Below are positions 1 through 8,859 of a stretch of 64,000 bases of DNA, in pieces. The first letter of the stretch is position 1, and each line of letters opens with the position of its first letter. Both the position numbers and the translations under genes were made by a program. Below the pieces are notes generated by a model. The model was given only the letters and a program-made list of their open reading frames with translations, was not told where the DNA came from and ran no database searches. Source of the stretch: Bradyrhizobium sp. ISRA430 (GTDB lineage: Bacteria; Pseudomonadota; Alphaproteobacteria; Rhizobiales; Xanthobacteraceae); the NCBI RefSeq assembly GCF_029909975.1, contig NZ_CP094516.1, positions 8,410,501 to 8,474,500 on the forward strand. Reading direction: 5' to 3'.

Positions 1-522
1 AAGGGCGAAGTTACCCTTCTCTCCGGGCCCGTAGATGACCACGGGCCGAAGGATTGTATAAGGCACGCCAATCGATCGGATAGCATCTTCTGCTGCGAGT
101 TTGGATCGTCCGTATGCGTTAGACGGCCGAGGAGCAGAGTCCTCTGATTGCGGTTGGTCCGAAAACGAAGCGCATTGTGCTGCAATTGATGAAACGAATA
201 CGAACTGCTTCACTCCAGTATCTCGGGCGGCCTGAGCTAGCGACGCTGTGCCCTTAACGTTGACCAAGTTATAGGACTGTTCGCTTGCACGCCTGTGTGC
301 GACTCCTGCCAGATGAACAACAGCATCGCATTGTGACAGCAGCGGACGCCAGTCGAATCTGCTGGCCAGATCTGGCACCCGAATATGCCTGATCCTCTCA
401 TGCCTCGCGTCAAGGGTCCCTCGTGCGGCGGCCAGTACGGTAAATCCCTGCCCAGCGAGATACTTGACTAGGTGCCGGCCAACGAAGCCGTCGGCTCCTG
501 TAATAAGCACCATTTTCGTCAT
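1..522 (-). CDS. NAD-dependent sugar epimerase/dehydratase, 3' end cut off by window
   Basis: I translated this by hand from the ATG at 522; 174 codons are open to the window edge, so the C-terminal part is missing. The N-terminus has the Rossmann dinucleotide motif TGADGFVG, then VVHLAGVAH, the VSS strand and the catalytic YGRSK (YxxxK) of extended short-chain dehydrogenases, followed by LRPVVIYGPGEKGN. This family (UDP-glucose 4-epimerase-like) interconverts or dehydrates nucleotide sugars in the cytoplasm. The neighbouring CapD-like and glycosyltransferase genes point to lipopolysaccharide or exopolysaccharide synthesis. An alternative start is the ATG at 513. The exact sugar substrate cannot be read from the sequence. 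Confidence 0.85.
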   Translation of the reverse strand, partial: MTKMVLITGADGFVGRHLVKYLAGQGFTVLAAARGTLDARHERIRHIRVPDLASRFDWRPLLSQCDAVVHLAGVAHRRASEQSYNLVNVKGTASLAQAARDTGVKQFVFVSSIAAQCASFSDQPQSEDSAPRPSNAYGRSKLAAEDAIRSIGVPYTILRPVVIYGPGEKGNFAL

Positions 523-964
523 GCGAAGCTAAGCCGTTTGGCGCAAGGTTTCAGAAAGCAGTGAACGTAAGACTCGTAGGCGGGGTTGTATCGTGTGTCA
601 ACGTCCGGGTTCTGGCGGTTTCCTCCTCTTCGGGCATCGTTTCGTGGTGTTGCAGGCGCAGCAGGTTCCAGTCGCGAAATACTACCTTGCGGCGGCTGCC
701 GCTCGGAATGTCGTCGAATCGTGTCTCATCCAGAATCCTTTGCTAACATCCATTGGGAATAACTCGATAAGGTCTGCGATTATGCCGCTGAGGTTGTTCA
801 GAACGTCGTGTGACGATAATGCTCCACGACAGCCTGTGTATGGGTATGGCAGGTCCAGTTGCTGACCAGCCAAAATCAAGGATAGGCGGGCTAGCAAGAA
901 TTTGCATGCTCGACGAGTGACACGTATCAGTGGTAGGGAAGCTCAGTAAAATCGTCGGCCACGG
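523..964. other. 442-bp gap between divergent genes; possible gene remnant
   Basis: No convincing intact gene is present. On the minus strand, a frame downstream of about 743 reads through a protein-like stretch (ILDETRFDDIPSG, then RDWNLLRLQHHE) and ends near 541, but a stop codon cuts it off upstream and another frame continues instead. This looks like the tail of a broken gene. Base composition is lower in GC than the genes on either side. Promoters for both divergent flanking genes must lie here, but no clear -35/-10 pair stands out. Confidence 0.4.
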
Positions 965-2878
965 ATGACCCGCCTTTCGCATCTCACCTTGCGCAATTTC
1001 CTGATTGCGCTCCACGACCTGTTGGCGACAACGGCGGCGCTGTTCGTCGCGTTCTATGTGCGCTTCGAGGGCGGCGAGGGCTTTGTCGAGCGCCTGCCGC
1101 TGCTGTTCGAGATCCTGCCCTACTTCCTCGCCTTCAGCGCGGTCGTGTTCTTCATCTTCAACCTGACGGATAGCAAGTGGCGCTTCATCTCGCTGCCCGA
1201 CGCGCTGAACATCATTCGCGCAGCAACCGTGCTGACGGTGGCGCTCCTGGTTCTCGACTACATCTTCGTCGCCCCCAACATCCGCGGTGGTTTCTTTCTC
1301 GGCAAGGTGACGATCGTCCTCTACTGGTTCCTTGAAATTTCCTTCCTCAGCGCGTTGCGACTTATCTATCGCTACTTCCGCTATACGCGCGTGCGCCGCC
1401 ATGCACGGATCGACGATGCCGCGCCGACGCTTCTGATCGGCCGCGCCGCGGATGCCGAGGTGCTTCTGCGCGGCATCGAGAGCGGCGCCATCAAGCGCCT
1501 CTGGCCGGTCGGTGTGTTGTCGCCATCGCGCGCGGACCGCGGCCAGACCATCCGCAACGTGCCGGTGCTGGGCGGCCTTGACGATCTCGAGGACATCAAC
1601 AACGACTTCGCCAAGCGCAACAAGGCCATCGCCCGCGTCGTCATGACGCCGTCCGCCTTCGAACCGGAGGCCCGTCCGGAGTCGATCCTGGTGCGGGCGC
1701 GTAAGCTCGGCATGATCGTCAATCGCATGCCCTCGCTCGAGAGCGGTGACACGCCGCGGCTCACCGCGGTTGCGGTCGAGGACCTGCTGTTGCGGCCGAG
1801 CGAGAAGATCGATTACGCGCGCCTGGAAGCCCTCATCGCGGGCAAGGCGGTGATCGTCACCGGCGGCGGCGGCTCGATCGGGGCCGAAATCTGCGAGCGC
1901 CTCGTCGCCTTCGGCGCGGCGCGTCTTCTCATCATCGAGCATTCCGAGCCGGCGCTCTACGCAGTCACGGAAGCGCTCGCGGCACAGGGTGCCGCTGCCG
2001 CGATCGAGGGCCGGGTCGCCAACATCCGCGACCGCGAGCGCATCATGCGCGTGATGGCCGAGTTCAAGCCGGACATCGTGTTCCACGCCGCCGCGCTCAA
2101 GCACGTGCCGATCCTCGAACGCGACTGGAGCGAGGGGGTCAAGACCAACATCTTCGGCTCGATCAACGTGGCCGATGCGGCGCTTGCCGCCGGTGCCGAA
2201 GCCATGGTGATGATCTCGACCGACAAGGCGATCGAGCCGGTGTCGATGCTTGGCCTGACCAAGCGCTTCGCGGAGATGTATTGCCAAGCGCTCGATCACG
2301 ACCTCGCGGTCGGGGCCGGCAGCGGCAGGCCGCCGATGCGGCTGATCTCGGTCCGGTTCGGCAACGTGCTGGCGTCGAACGGCTCGGTGGTGCCGAAATT
2401 CAAGGCCCAGATCGAGGCTGGCGGCCCGGTGACGGTCACCCATCCCGACATGGTCCGCTATTTCATGACCATTCGCGAGGCCTGCGACCTCGTCATCACC
2501 GCGGCGACGCACGCGCTCGGCGCGCAGCGTTCGGACGTCTCCGTCTACGTGCTCAACATGGGCCAACCGGTCAAGATCGTCGATCTGGCGGAGCGCATGA
2601 TCCGATTGTCCGGCCTCCAGCCCGGCCACGACATCGAGATCGTGTTCACAGGGATGCGGCCGGGCGAGCGGCTGAACGAGATTCTATTCGCCTCAGAGGA
2701 ACCGGCGGCCGAGATCGGTATCGCTGGCATCATGGCCGCGCAGCCGAACCAGCCGCCGATGCAGGTCCTGCGCAAATGGATCACGGCGCTCGAACAGGCA
2801 ATCGCGCGCGACGATCGGGCCACCATCAGGACCATCCTGAAGGATGCCGTTCCGGAATTCGGGTCAACAGCGGCCTGA
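965..2878 (+). CDS. FlaA1/CapD-like nucleoside-diphosphate sugar dehydratase/epimerase, membrane-bound
   Basis: The 637-residue protein has four hydrophobic segments in about the first 130 residues, a linker nucleotide-binding-like domain, and a C-terminal short-chain dehydrogenase domain with the dinucleotide motif TGGGGSIGAEIC near residue 298. The catalytic region reads SMLGLTK near residue 427-433: the usual Tyr of YxxxK is Met, as is typical of the FlaA1/WbpM/CapD/PglF group. These enzymes act on UDP-N-acetylhexosamines (4,6-dehydration or epimerisation) at the inner membrane to make sugars for O-antigen or capsule. The stop is one base before the ATG of the next glycosyltransferase gene, so they are co-transcribed. 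Length is normal for the family. Confidence 0.9.
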   Translation: MTRLSHLTLRNFLIALHDLLATTAALFVAFYVRFEGGEGFVERLPLLFEILPYFLAFSAVVFFIFNLTDSKWRFISLPDALNIIRAATVLTVALLVLDYIFVAPNIRGGFFLGKVTIVLYWFLEISFLSALRLIYRYFRYTRVRRHARIDDAAPTLLIGRAADAEVLLRGIESGAIKRLWPVGVLSPSRADRGQTIRNVPVLGGLDDLEDINNDFAKRNKAIARVVMTPSAFEPEARPESILVRARKLGMIVNRMPSLESGDTPRLTAVAVEDLLLRPSEKIDYARLEALIAGKAVIVTGGGGSIGAEICERLVAFGAARLLIIEHSEPALYAVTEALAAQGAAAAIEGRVANIRDRERIMRVMAEFKPDIVFHAAALKHVPILERDWSEGVKTNIFGSINVADAALAAGAEAMVMISTDKAIEPVSMLGLTKRFAEMYCQALDHDLAVGAGSGRPPMRLISVRFGNVLASNGSVVPKFKAQIEAGGPVTVTHPDMVRYFMTIREACDLVITAATHALGAQRSDVSVYVLNMGQPVKIVDLAERMIRLSGLQPGHDIEIVFTGMRPGERLNEILFASEEPAAEIGIAGIMAAQPNQPPMQVLRKWITALEQAIARDDRATIRTILKDAVPEFGSTAA

Positions 2879-2879
2879 C

Positions 2880-4100
2880 ATGGAATCGCTTGGCAAGATC
2901 GTCGTCGCGAGCCAGCATTACCCGCCGGATCCGAGCACGACAGCGGCGATCATGGCTGAGATTGCCTGCCATCTCGCGCAAGCGCACGACGTCGTCGTGT
3001 TGTCCGGCTCTGCCGGCGCGTCGCCGGCATCGCAGACGGGTTCGGGTAAGCCGCGGATCCTGGCGGTCAAGAACCGGATGGCGGGAAAGGCGGCGCTGGT
3101 GCGGCGAGGTGCGGCCGAGCTTCTGTTCGCCTCGCGCACCTTCCTCGCCTTGATCCGGGAGCTGCGGCACGGCGACGTCGTGCTCACCGTGACCGCGCCG
3201 TTCATGCTGCCTTACGCGGTGGCCGCGGCAGCCAGGCTCAGGCGCGCGCGCTCCGCGCTGATCATGCACGATCTCTTCCCTGATGTCCTCGTCATGGCGG
3301 GGATGCTGAAACCCGGCTCGATCCTGACCAGGATGATTCGCGCAGCCAACGCCCGGATGTTTCGCGCGCTCAATGCCGTCATCACGATCGGCCGTGATGC
3401 GGAAAGGCCGCTGCTGAGCTACCGCGGCATGACGCGGAACAAGATCCGCTTCATCCCGAACTGGGCGACGCTCGTGCCGGCTCCGCGTCCGCTGACATCC
3501 GACAATCCGTTCCGTCGGGGGCTGCCGGCCCGCTTCATCGTCGGCCTGTCGGGCAATCTCGGCTTCACGCATGATCCGGAGATCGTGTTCGCGGCGGCGC
3601 GCCTCTTGAAGGACGACGCGGACATTCACTTCCTGCTCTCCGGCTGGGGGATCGGGTTCGAGCACTTGAAGCAATTACAAGCCGATGCAAATCTGCCGAA
3701 TGTCAGTTTCGTGGCGCGGGTCGAGGATGCACAGCTTGAGGCATTGCTGGCGGCCGCCGATCTCTGGATCATTCCGTACCGGAAGAACGTCGCAGGGGTA
3801 TCGGTACCGAGCCGATTCTACAATCTGCTGGCGGTCGGCCGACCTGTGGTGCTGGTCTCCGAGCCCGCGGCCGAGGCCGCGTTGACCGTGGTGGAAAACG
3901 AGCTTGGATGGGTCGTGACGCCGGGGCGGGCGGATCAGCTAGCGGAGGCGATCCGTGCGGCAGCGCGTTCCAACGACGGCACCATCGCAGCACGTGCGAT
4001 GAAGGTCGCCCTAAAGTTTGATCGCGCCACGGCGATGGACGCTTATGCTGACCTAGTCGACGAATTGTTGCGAAAGCCCGATCTGATGGAGCAACGATGA
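2880..4100 (+). CDS. WbuB/WcaI-like family 4 glycosyltransferase
   Basis: The ATG at 2880 lies one base after the TGA of the preceding gene and gives a 406-residue protein starting MESLGKIVVASQHYPPD, which matches the start of WbuB/WcaI-type GT4 enzymes; an in-frame upstream start would overlap the CapD-like gene. A GT-B fold is indicated by the N-terminal YPPDPSTT loop, IPNWATLVP in the linker, and the C-terminal region with PSRFYNLLAVGRPVV, the usual GT4 nucleotide-sugar-binding segment. It probably transfers an aminosugar to undecaprenyl-linked intermediates of O-antigen or exopolysaccharide. Donor and acceptor are unknown. It closes the polysaccharide locus; the accessory block begins after it. 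Confidence 0.85.
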   Translation: MESLGKIVVASQHYPPDPSTTAAIMAEIACHLAQAHDVVVLSGSAGASPASQTGSGKPRILAVKNRMAGKAALVRRGAAELLFASRTFLALIRELRHGDVVLTVTAPFMLPYAVAAAARLRRARSALIMHDLFPDVLVMAGMLKPGSILTRMIRAANARMFRALNAVITIGRDAERPLLSYRGMTRNKIRFIPNWATLVPAPRPLTSDNPFRRGLPARFIVGLSGNLGFTHDPEIVFAAARLLKDDADIHFLLSGWGIGFEHLKQLQADANLPNVSFVARVEDAQLEALLAAADLWIIPYRKNVAGVSVPSRFYNLLAVGRPVVLVSEPAAEAALTVVENELGWVVTPGRADQLAEAIRAAARSNDGTIAARAMKVALKFDRATAMDAYADLVDELLRKPDLMEQR

Positions 4101-4226
4101 GCGAACGCAAATAGTCGTGCTTGTGACGGACGCTCCGATAGAGATTCAATCGACTGGCGCGGTAAGTAGGCACCGCGGACCACACCGAAGCGCTTTCGGC
4201 TTTGCGCGCCCGCCTGGTGCCTATTC

Positions 4227-4445
4227 TTACATCAAGCTTTCAATCGCCGTGATCGCATCGTGTAACCGGCTCGCGTCGTAGACGAGTTGGTCCAAATCCA
4301 TCGACACTCGGATACACTCTGAGATGCTGCCTGCATCAGCACAGGCACGAGCGGCTTTTGCGATCAGCGCCGCGTCCGTTAGTTTGGCATGAAGCCCGGC
4401 AAGCAAGGCTTTAATGGTGAGCTCTGCAACTTGCGTGTCTATCAT
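4227..4445 (-). CDS. small hypothetical protein (72 aa)
   Basis: An ATG-initiated 72-residue, largely helical and slightly acidic protein with no signal peptide, membrane segment or motif that I recognise. It follows the 208-residue gene on the same strand with a gap of only six bases, so the two are probably one transcript. It is the last gene of the leftward accessory operon that starts with the YqaJ-like nuclease. It may be a coincidental frame, but length, position and strand favour a gene. Confidence 0.5.
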   Translation of the reverse strand: MIDTQVAELTIKALLAGLHAKLTDAALIAKAARACADAGSISECIRVSMDLDQLVYDASRLHDAITAIESLM

Positions 4446-4451
4446 GTCACC

Positions 4452-5078
4452 TCATCTATCGAATTTTGCCGCAGCAAGGGTCCTTGGCCGGCTCAGTTGC
4501 GCCGAGCGGCAATCGGAAGCCATGCCGCTCGATCGTCGAAAGTTATTGAGCTCTTTCAGGAGGAGCAGGTGCCGAAGCTGCGCGCCATTCAGCAAGGCTT
4601 CGAAGACGGAGAGGACCTCGCGCGCCTGGACGTAGACCTCCATGCTGATGGTATGTTGATCAAAGCCGTAGGAGGCGAGGCGGGCTTCGATGTCATGCGC
4701 GGCGACCGGATCCAACTGCCAATCCAGGGCGTTCTGGACTGTGTAGAATTCCGCGGTGCCTTGCAATTCCGGAGCGATGCCCACCACGTCGATACGCCGG
4801 AGCGTCGTCTCAACCGCCTTTTGGCGGTAAGCGCTCAGAAGGCGGTGTCGCAGCACGCGATAGCGCTGCATCTCCCAGGATAGTTCGGCGATATCGATGG
4901 CGAGGAGCCATTCGACGGCTGATTGGGGAGCGATGTTCCGGAAGATTGCCGCCTGAAGGGCGTGATAGTGGTCCAGGCTTTCTCCAGGGAGCAATTGGGG
5001 AGGGGGACACAAAGCCTGGAATTCGATCGGCAGCGCAGTGACGGTTTGCGGTCGTGGACTATCGAAAGGTGCGTTCAT
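4452..5078 (-). CDS. conserved hypothetical protein of accessory islands
   Basis: The 208-residue soluble protein is of a type I have seen repeatedly in Bradyrhizobium accessory DNA. Recognisable pieces are the [17 protein letters not shown] segment in the first third and [18 protein letters not shown] in the last third. Function is unknown. Its ATG overlaps the TGA of the ERF gene upstream (ATGA, 5075-5078), which indicates translational coupling to the recombination module. The C-terminal 25 residues after [12 protein letters not shown] look less protein-like and may be an extension caused by loss of an earlier stop. Confidence 0.7.
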   Translation of the reverse strand: MNAPFDSPRPQTVTALPIEFQALCPPPQLLPGESLDHYHALQAAIFRNIAPQSAVEWLLAIDIAELSWEMQRYRVLRHRLLSAYRQKAVETTLRRIDVVGIAPELQGTAEFYTVQNALDWQLDPVAAHDIEARLASYGFDQHTISMEVYVQAREVLSVFEALLNGAQLRHLLLLKELNNFRRSSGMASDCRSAQLSRPRTLAAAKFDR

Positions 5079-6265
5079 TGGCCTGGTGCCTCCAACAGGC
5101 GCTGCGAGGTGGTGCCGCTATTGACCATGTTTGCTTCGCTTTCCGCATGCACGGGGCTCGCCTCCCAAAGCTCCTTGGCAATCGGGAGCGGCGCGATCTG
5201 CATGTTGACCCACCATGCTCTCTCGTCGCCATGCCGATGCAGGCTTTGGTGATGAGAGCGGCAAAGCGGAACGGTGAATTCGTCGCTGACTTTGCGTCCG
5301 AGCGCTCGTGGTTGCGCGAACTTCAAATGGTGGGCATCAGCGGGGCTCTTGTGGCAGACAAGACAAGCCTGGCTCCGGACGAACGCAAGATGCGCCTTGC
5401 TCCGCTTCCTTTGCGGCTCCTTCGGGAAGGCGAGGCCGACCTGTTGCCGCTCGGGAAGGGAAGCGACCTCCGCTCCGACTGGATCTGCATTCGCCGCAAG
5501 CTGCCCGTCCACCAGAGCTGTATCGGCCGGTGACATCTGATCCTGCTCTGCTCGGCTGACGTCGGGAAGGGCGGCTTCCGCGAGTTTCTTCTGGTAGGCG
5601 GCCTCAAGAATGCGGGCGTCCGCCGCCAGAAGGGTATTTTTGAGAGCGAGGCTGACCTTGGCCCAGGCTAGAAGGCCGTCGCCGGCCTCTTGGGATGCCA
5701 GCTCGCCCAGGAGCCGCTCCAATAGCTCGGCCGAGCGCTCCGGCGGCAGGACCGGGGGGCGGTTCAGAACACCTCTCGGCGGCTTTCCGTTCGGGCCTGG
5801 GGCGGCTTTTGGCTCGGCGGCGGCTGGAGGTCCGACGGCCGCGTCCGGCGCGTCGAGATCGTCCTCTCCGGCGATGCCAACCAGGGCGAATAGGGCATAG
5901 CGGCGGGCGTAGGTGAGCGCCGCGCCCATCCGGTGCGGCGCTTCGACGTCCTTGGAAGCGCAGACCGGCCAGTCCGACGAGATCCATTCCCCGGAGGCGT
6001 GGGCGAGCAAGGTGGTGAGATGGATCTGGCCTGTCACCTGCTCGATGCGGGTGGTTTGGATGGTGGCGATCTCCTGCTGGCTGAGCGTCTTGCGGACGAT
6101 GTCCAGGCCGCTGGCGAGCGAGGCGTAGCGAAAGATCCGGTCTTCCTCGCGCGGGAACGGAGACCTGATGATTGCGCTCAGCGTCTTCTCCGGGTTCATC
6201 AGCTCGGCCTGGGCCCGGGCCAAGGCGGCTGCGATGGTCCCGATGCGTTCACTGGATTGATGCAT
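5075..6265 (-). CDS. ERF-family single-strand annealing protein with HNH-like C-terminal domain
   Basis: The start at 6265 (MHQSSERIG) has a GGAGG five bases upstream; 396 residues follow. Residues 1 to about 160 match the ERF family of phage single-strand DNA annealing proteins: [16 protein letters not shown], then [16 protein letters not shown], and [18 protein letters not shown], the most conserved ERF block. After a Pro/Ala-rich linker, residues about 291-370 form an HNH/DUF968-like zinc-finger nuclease domain with CLVC (301-304), ADAHHLK and CRSHHQSLH (335-343). ERF proteins pair homologous strands during phage recombination. Downstream of a YqaJ exonuclease it forms a lambda Exo/Bet-like pair. 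The fused HNH domain is the unusual part. Confidence 0.85.
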   Translation of the reverse strand: MHQSSERIGTIAAALARAQAELMNPEKTLSAIIRSPFPREEDRIFRYASLASGLDIVRKTLSQQEIATIQTTRIEQVTGQIHLTTLLAHASGEWISSDWPVCASKDVEAPHRMGAALTYARRYALFALVGIAGEDDLDAPDAAVGPPAAAEPKAAPGPNGKPPRGVLNRPPVLPPERSAELLERLLGELASQEAGDGLLAWAKVSLALKNTLLAADARILEAAYQKKLAEAALPDVSRAEQDQMSPADTALVDGQLAANADPVGAEVASLPERQQVGLAFPKEPQRKRSKAHLAFVRSQACLVCHKSPADAHHLKFAQPRALGRKVSDEFTVPLCRSHHQSLHRHGDERAWWVNMQIAPLPIAKELWEASPVHAESEANMVNSGTTSQRLLEAPGQ

Positions 6266-6467
6266 GGGCTCCCTCCACAGCCTGAGCCTCGAAGCTGATC
6301 GCCCCGGACTTGGAGCGCTTGGCCCTGATCCCGTGGCCGATTGCCTCCCTGGCATCGTCCGGCATGAGCTTCTTCAGGTCCGCCTTGGCCGTCTCGTGCT
6401 CTCCATGCGCGTCTCGGGTCCGAAGATAGGTGGCGGCCAGCTCCGCCCATTGGTTAGAGGTCGACAT
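6249..6467 (-). CDS. small hypothetical protein between YqaJ and ERF genes (72 aa)
   Basis: From the ATG at 6467 a 72-residue hydrophilic protein is encoded ([18 protein letters not shown]...). It overlaps the end of the YqaJ-like gene by 14 bases and the start of the ERF gene by 17, so the three are a tightly packed operon. It has no recognisable domain; charge and length resemble small accessory proteins of phage recombination operons. The reading frame is well supported by the overlaps, the function is not. Confidence 0.6.
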   Translation of the reverse strand: MSTSNQWAELAATYLRTRDAHGEHETAKADLKKLMPDDAREAIGHGIRAKRSKSGAISFEAQAVEGAHASIQ

Positions 6468-7107
6468 ATCGACGACTTTGACGGCTTCGAGCCTTGGGCG
6501 GCGTTTCGATGTTGAACGGTGCAGGTGATTCACCCGACTGGACGCAGCGCCAGAATTTCTTCTCGGCCGTGAGCAGGAGGTGCTGATAGAGCGGGTCGGC
6601 GTGCACCTTGATCTCGACCCATTTGCCGCCGCCCGTGATGATCGAGAGAACGGACGTGCGGGCGGCAATGACCCACATGTTGTGCTGCAATTGGGCCATG
6701 TGTTTCTCAGCCGCCGCTTCCTCCGTAAAGGCCCACGGCAGCATGAACTTGGCCTCGAAGACGCTACCGGTTTGTTCGACGACGCCATCGAGCGTTGCAG
6801 CCATCCATTTGTGGACGGGATGTCGAACGCGCTTCTGAATGTCCTTGACCGTGTGACCGGAGAACCGCTGGTACCAGGCGCGATTCAACACCTCGGTCAC
6901 GGTGCCGAGCTGAACGATCAGGTTGTCCGAGAGATCTTGAGATTCGACCTCACCACGCTTCTCCCGCCACAGCCGAACGAGCGCGTCCTGGTCGTCCCCC
7001 ATGATGATGCGTGCGTCCGATCCGCCGATGAAATGACGTCGGTCGTTGGGATTGAACTTTATGATCTGGCTTGGCGTATCGGGGCCGTCCGCCTGGACGA
7101 AAGCCAT
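6454..7107 (-). CDS. YqaJ-family phage-type exonuclease
   Basis: The protein carries the YqaJ viral recombinase signature: FIGGSDARIIMGDD near residue 30, then the nuclease core with GSVFEAKFMLPW (the ExK of the PD-(D/E)xK fold) and the MAQLQHNMWVI helix after it. Two ATGs compete: 7113 sits directly on the AGGAG, while 7107 has that AGGAG at normal spacing, so I take 7107 (217 residues). YqaJ enzymes resect double-stranded DNA ends and work with a strand-annealing partner, here the ERF gene two positions downstream. It heads the leftward operon 7107-4227. Confidence 0.85.
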   Translation of the reverse strand: MAFVQADGPDTPSQIIKFNPNDRRHFIGGSDARIIMGDDQDALVRLWREKRGEVESQDLSDNLIVQLGTVTEVLNRAWYQRFSGHTVKDIQKRVRHPVHKWMAATLDGVVEQTGSVFEAKFMLPWAFTEEAAAEKHMAQLQHNMWVIAARTSVLSIITGGGKWVEIKVHADPLYQHLLLTAEKKFWRCVQSGESPAPFNIETPPKARSRQSRRYVDL

Positions 7108-7402
7108 CGGCATCTCCTGTTATCACCTGGCGAATGCAGCTCCTGGCTGCACTGCCTTGAGCCCCGCATCTGCGAGGTGAGATACCGGCGCTGCCCGCGC
7201 ACCTGTTCGAATCAGTAACGCTCCAATTGCCGACGAATGCCAGTCTTATCTGCAGCAAGATTGTTGCTCTTTTGGGCGCGCCAAATGAATGTCAAGCGAA
7301 CACTACCGGCCTATCCGCCTCCCTTGCGAAACGAGTTGAGAAGAGGCGCCAACTGTCCGAAAATGTCGGCGTCCGTTCGGTGCATCTGGAGTCAAAGATT
7401 CA
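7108..7402. other. intergenic region between divergent yqaJ-like and gmhB genes
   Basis: The 295 bases hold no supportable gene. They contain the left copy of a 24-bp direct repeat (7249-7272) whose partner lies just after gmhB. A GTTCGAATC string near 7206 resembles a tRNA T-loop, but no cloverleaf surrounds it. Promoters for both flanking genes are expected here. Confidence 0.5.
7249..7272 (+). repeat. 24-bp direct repeat, left copy, flanking gmhB
   Basis: It matches positions 7966-7989 in 21 of 24 bases, in the same orientation. Each copy contains a small dyad (GCAA ... TTGC). The two copies bracket gmhB (7403-7912), so they may be a recombination footprint or remnants of a duplicated intergenic element. 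Confidence 0.6.
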
Positions 7403-7912
7403 ATGCGTCCCGCCGTTTTCTTCGATCGTGATGGCGTCCTCAATGAGGAGGACGGCTACGCTTTTGATCCGAATAAAATTCGGTGGGTGGCGGGCGCCCA
7501 GCAGGCCGTCAGAGCGGTCAATGACGCGGGTTACTTCGCTTTTGTAGTGACGAACCAATCAGGGATCGCCCGAGGTCTTTACGAGGAACGCCACGTTCAA
7601 ATTCTGCATGAATGGATGTCGAATGAGCTCGCCAAAATGGGCGCTCATATTGACGCCTTCGAGTTTTGCCCCCACCACCCCGACGGACGCATCGCTCAAT
7701 ATCGGCGCATTTGCAGCTGTCGCAAGCCGCAGCCTGGAATGATCAAAGCCCTGCTGAACCGGTATCAGGTGAGTATCGGTGAAAGCTTCCTGATTGGCGA
7801 CAAACAGAGCGACCTCGATGCCGCACACGCGGCGGGCGTTACGGCGTATTTGTTCGAGGGGCCGAACCTTAAGGCATTCATCGCCCCACTCTTGCTGAAT
7901 CGATCACATTGA
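7403..7912 (+). CDS. gmhB: HAD-IIIA phosphatase, D-glycero-D-manno-heptose 1,7-bisphosphate 7-phosphatase-like
   Basis: The 169-residue protein starts with the HAD motif FFDRDGVLN (nucleophile and acid Asp), followed by VTNQSGIARG (motif II), the zinc-ligand loop with CPHHPDG and CSCRKPQPGM, and IGDKQSDLDAA (motif IV). All are hallmarks of GmhB/HisB-N phosphatases. GmhB removes the C7 phosphate in ADP-heptose synthesis for lipopolysaccharide or glycan use. It stands alone, opposite to the phage-type operon. Its codon use (AAA, ATT, TTT in several places) looks less GC-biased than the neighbours. It is flanked by direct repeats. I infer it is cargo of the accessory block or a fragment of a displaced polysaccharide locus. 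Confidence 0.85.
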   Translation: MRPAVFFDRDGVLNEEDGYAFDPNKIRWVAGAQQAVRAVNDAGYFAFVVTNQSGIARGLYEERHVQILHEWMSNELAKMGAHIDAFEFCPHHPDGRIAQYRRICSCRKPQPGMIKALLNRYQVSIGESFLIGDKQSDLDAAHAAGVTAYLFEGPNLKAFIAPLLLNRSH

Positions 7913-7965
7913 TCGTTCGCACCCAGAGCAACTCACTCAAGCGCTCGATGTGGAATGCGCTCCAT

Positions 7966-7989
7966 TCTGCCGCAAGAATGTTGCTCATT
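7966..7989 (+). repeat. 24-bp direct repeat, right copy, flanking gmhB
   Basis: Partner of 7249-7272, with three mismatches. It lies 54 bases after the gmhB stop. A perfect 6-bp dyad (CGATCA-CAT-TGATCG) overlaps the gmhB stop codon just before it and could be a weak terminator hairpin, although no T-run follows. Confidence 0.6.
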
Positions 7990-8060
7990 CTGCTTCGGGG
8001 GCTTGATATCCAACGTCGGTGCGAGCGGGTGCTGACATTGCAGGACCGAGCAGGCCCAGG

Positions 8061-8453
8061 ATGACATCAAAACGACAAATCGAAGCCAATCGTGCAAACG
8101 CGAAGAAGAGCAGCGGGCCGAGGACCGCCGCCGGGAAGGCGAGGGCGAGCAGAAACGCACGCCGACACGGATTGTCGCGATGGGTTGAAAATGCTTCCCG
8201 TTCGAACGCGCTGGCCGAGCTGATTGTGGCGGAATTGGACGGGCCGAATGGTGAGCTTGCGGCGCAACATCTTGCTCAAGCCAAGCTTCGACTATTTGAC
8301 ATCCAACATGCCCGATGCCGTCTGCTTGCGGCGTTGATGGAGTGTCCTGGGCCACAACAATTGAAAGATTTGGCCGGCCTGGAGCGCTACGAAAAGATTG
8401 CGCGGGCGAGACAGCGGCGTGGGCTTAAGCACCTCGATGGCGTCAAGATGTGA
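8061..8453 (+). CDS. conserved hypothetical protein, basic N-terminus
   Basis: The ATG at 8061 gives 130 residues beginning MTSKRQIEANRANAKKSSGP, a start shared by a widespread family of small Bradyrhizobium and other alphaproteobacterial proteins (xxANRxNAxxSTGPRTxxGKxxxxxNAxRHGL), whose role is unknown. The first 40 residues are strongly basic, which suggests nucleic-acid binding; the rest is helical (ALMECPG, LERYEKIARARQRR). The longer in-frame start at 8019 lacks a better ribosome site and would add atypical sequence. It is isolated, between gmhB and the broken recombinase. Confidence 0.7.
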   Translation: MTSKRQIEANRANAKKSSGPRTAAGKARASRNARRHGLSRWVENASRSNALAELIVAELDGPNGELAAQHLAQAKLRLFDIQHARCRLLAALMECPGPQQLKDLAGLERYEKIARARQRRGLKHLDGVKM

Positions 8454-8859
8454 GGAAGAGGGCAGCAAGTTCGGCTCGGAGCGAGTAGGCCGTCGCAATC
8501 CTCAACACCTCTGTGCGATCCCCCAATCCGCGCACGCGGCCGCCGTGCGTCAGGAGGGGGAGGACATCCGCATCGAAGTGCAAGTTTCCAGGCATTTGGC
8601 GGGGGCAGGCCCGGCGGCTGATTGTGGTGGGATGGGTGCAGGTCCGCAAAAGGCCTGCGGTCCTACACGAAAATCATCCTTGTGCCGTCGGGCAAAACAG
8701 TGGTTCATAGGGTGCTGGTCTCAACTGCGATACGAAGAACCAGCACCATGGCCGATGAATCTGAGGCGTGTTCCGATCTATCGACAATCGCCAAACTCAA
8801 TGGAGACTTTTGCAGGAACTACGGAAGGCGCCTGGGGGCGTTCCTCTACCTGCGCTCGA
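8454..8859. other. 406-bp region without a supportable gene
   Basis: No recognisable protein is encoded in any frame. A 9-bp perfect inverted repeat (GGTGCTGGT at 8711-8719, ACCAGCACC at 8739-8747) forms a hairpin with a 19-base loop. A 70-codon plus-strand frame opens at 8748 directly after it, but it lacks a ribosome site and runs into the recombinase 3' end, so I do not call it. Confidence 0.4.

Noticed and set aside
743..2629. 628-codon minus-strand open frame
   Set aside because: It is the antisense shadow of the CapD-like gene; its translation is dominated by Arg/His/Asp and shows no domain.
7190..7230. tRNA-like T-loop string GTTCGAATC
   Set aside because: No acceptor, D or anticodon stems fold around it on either strand.
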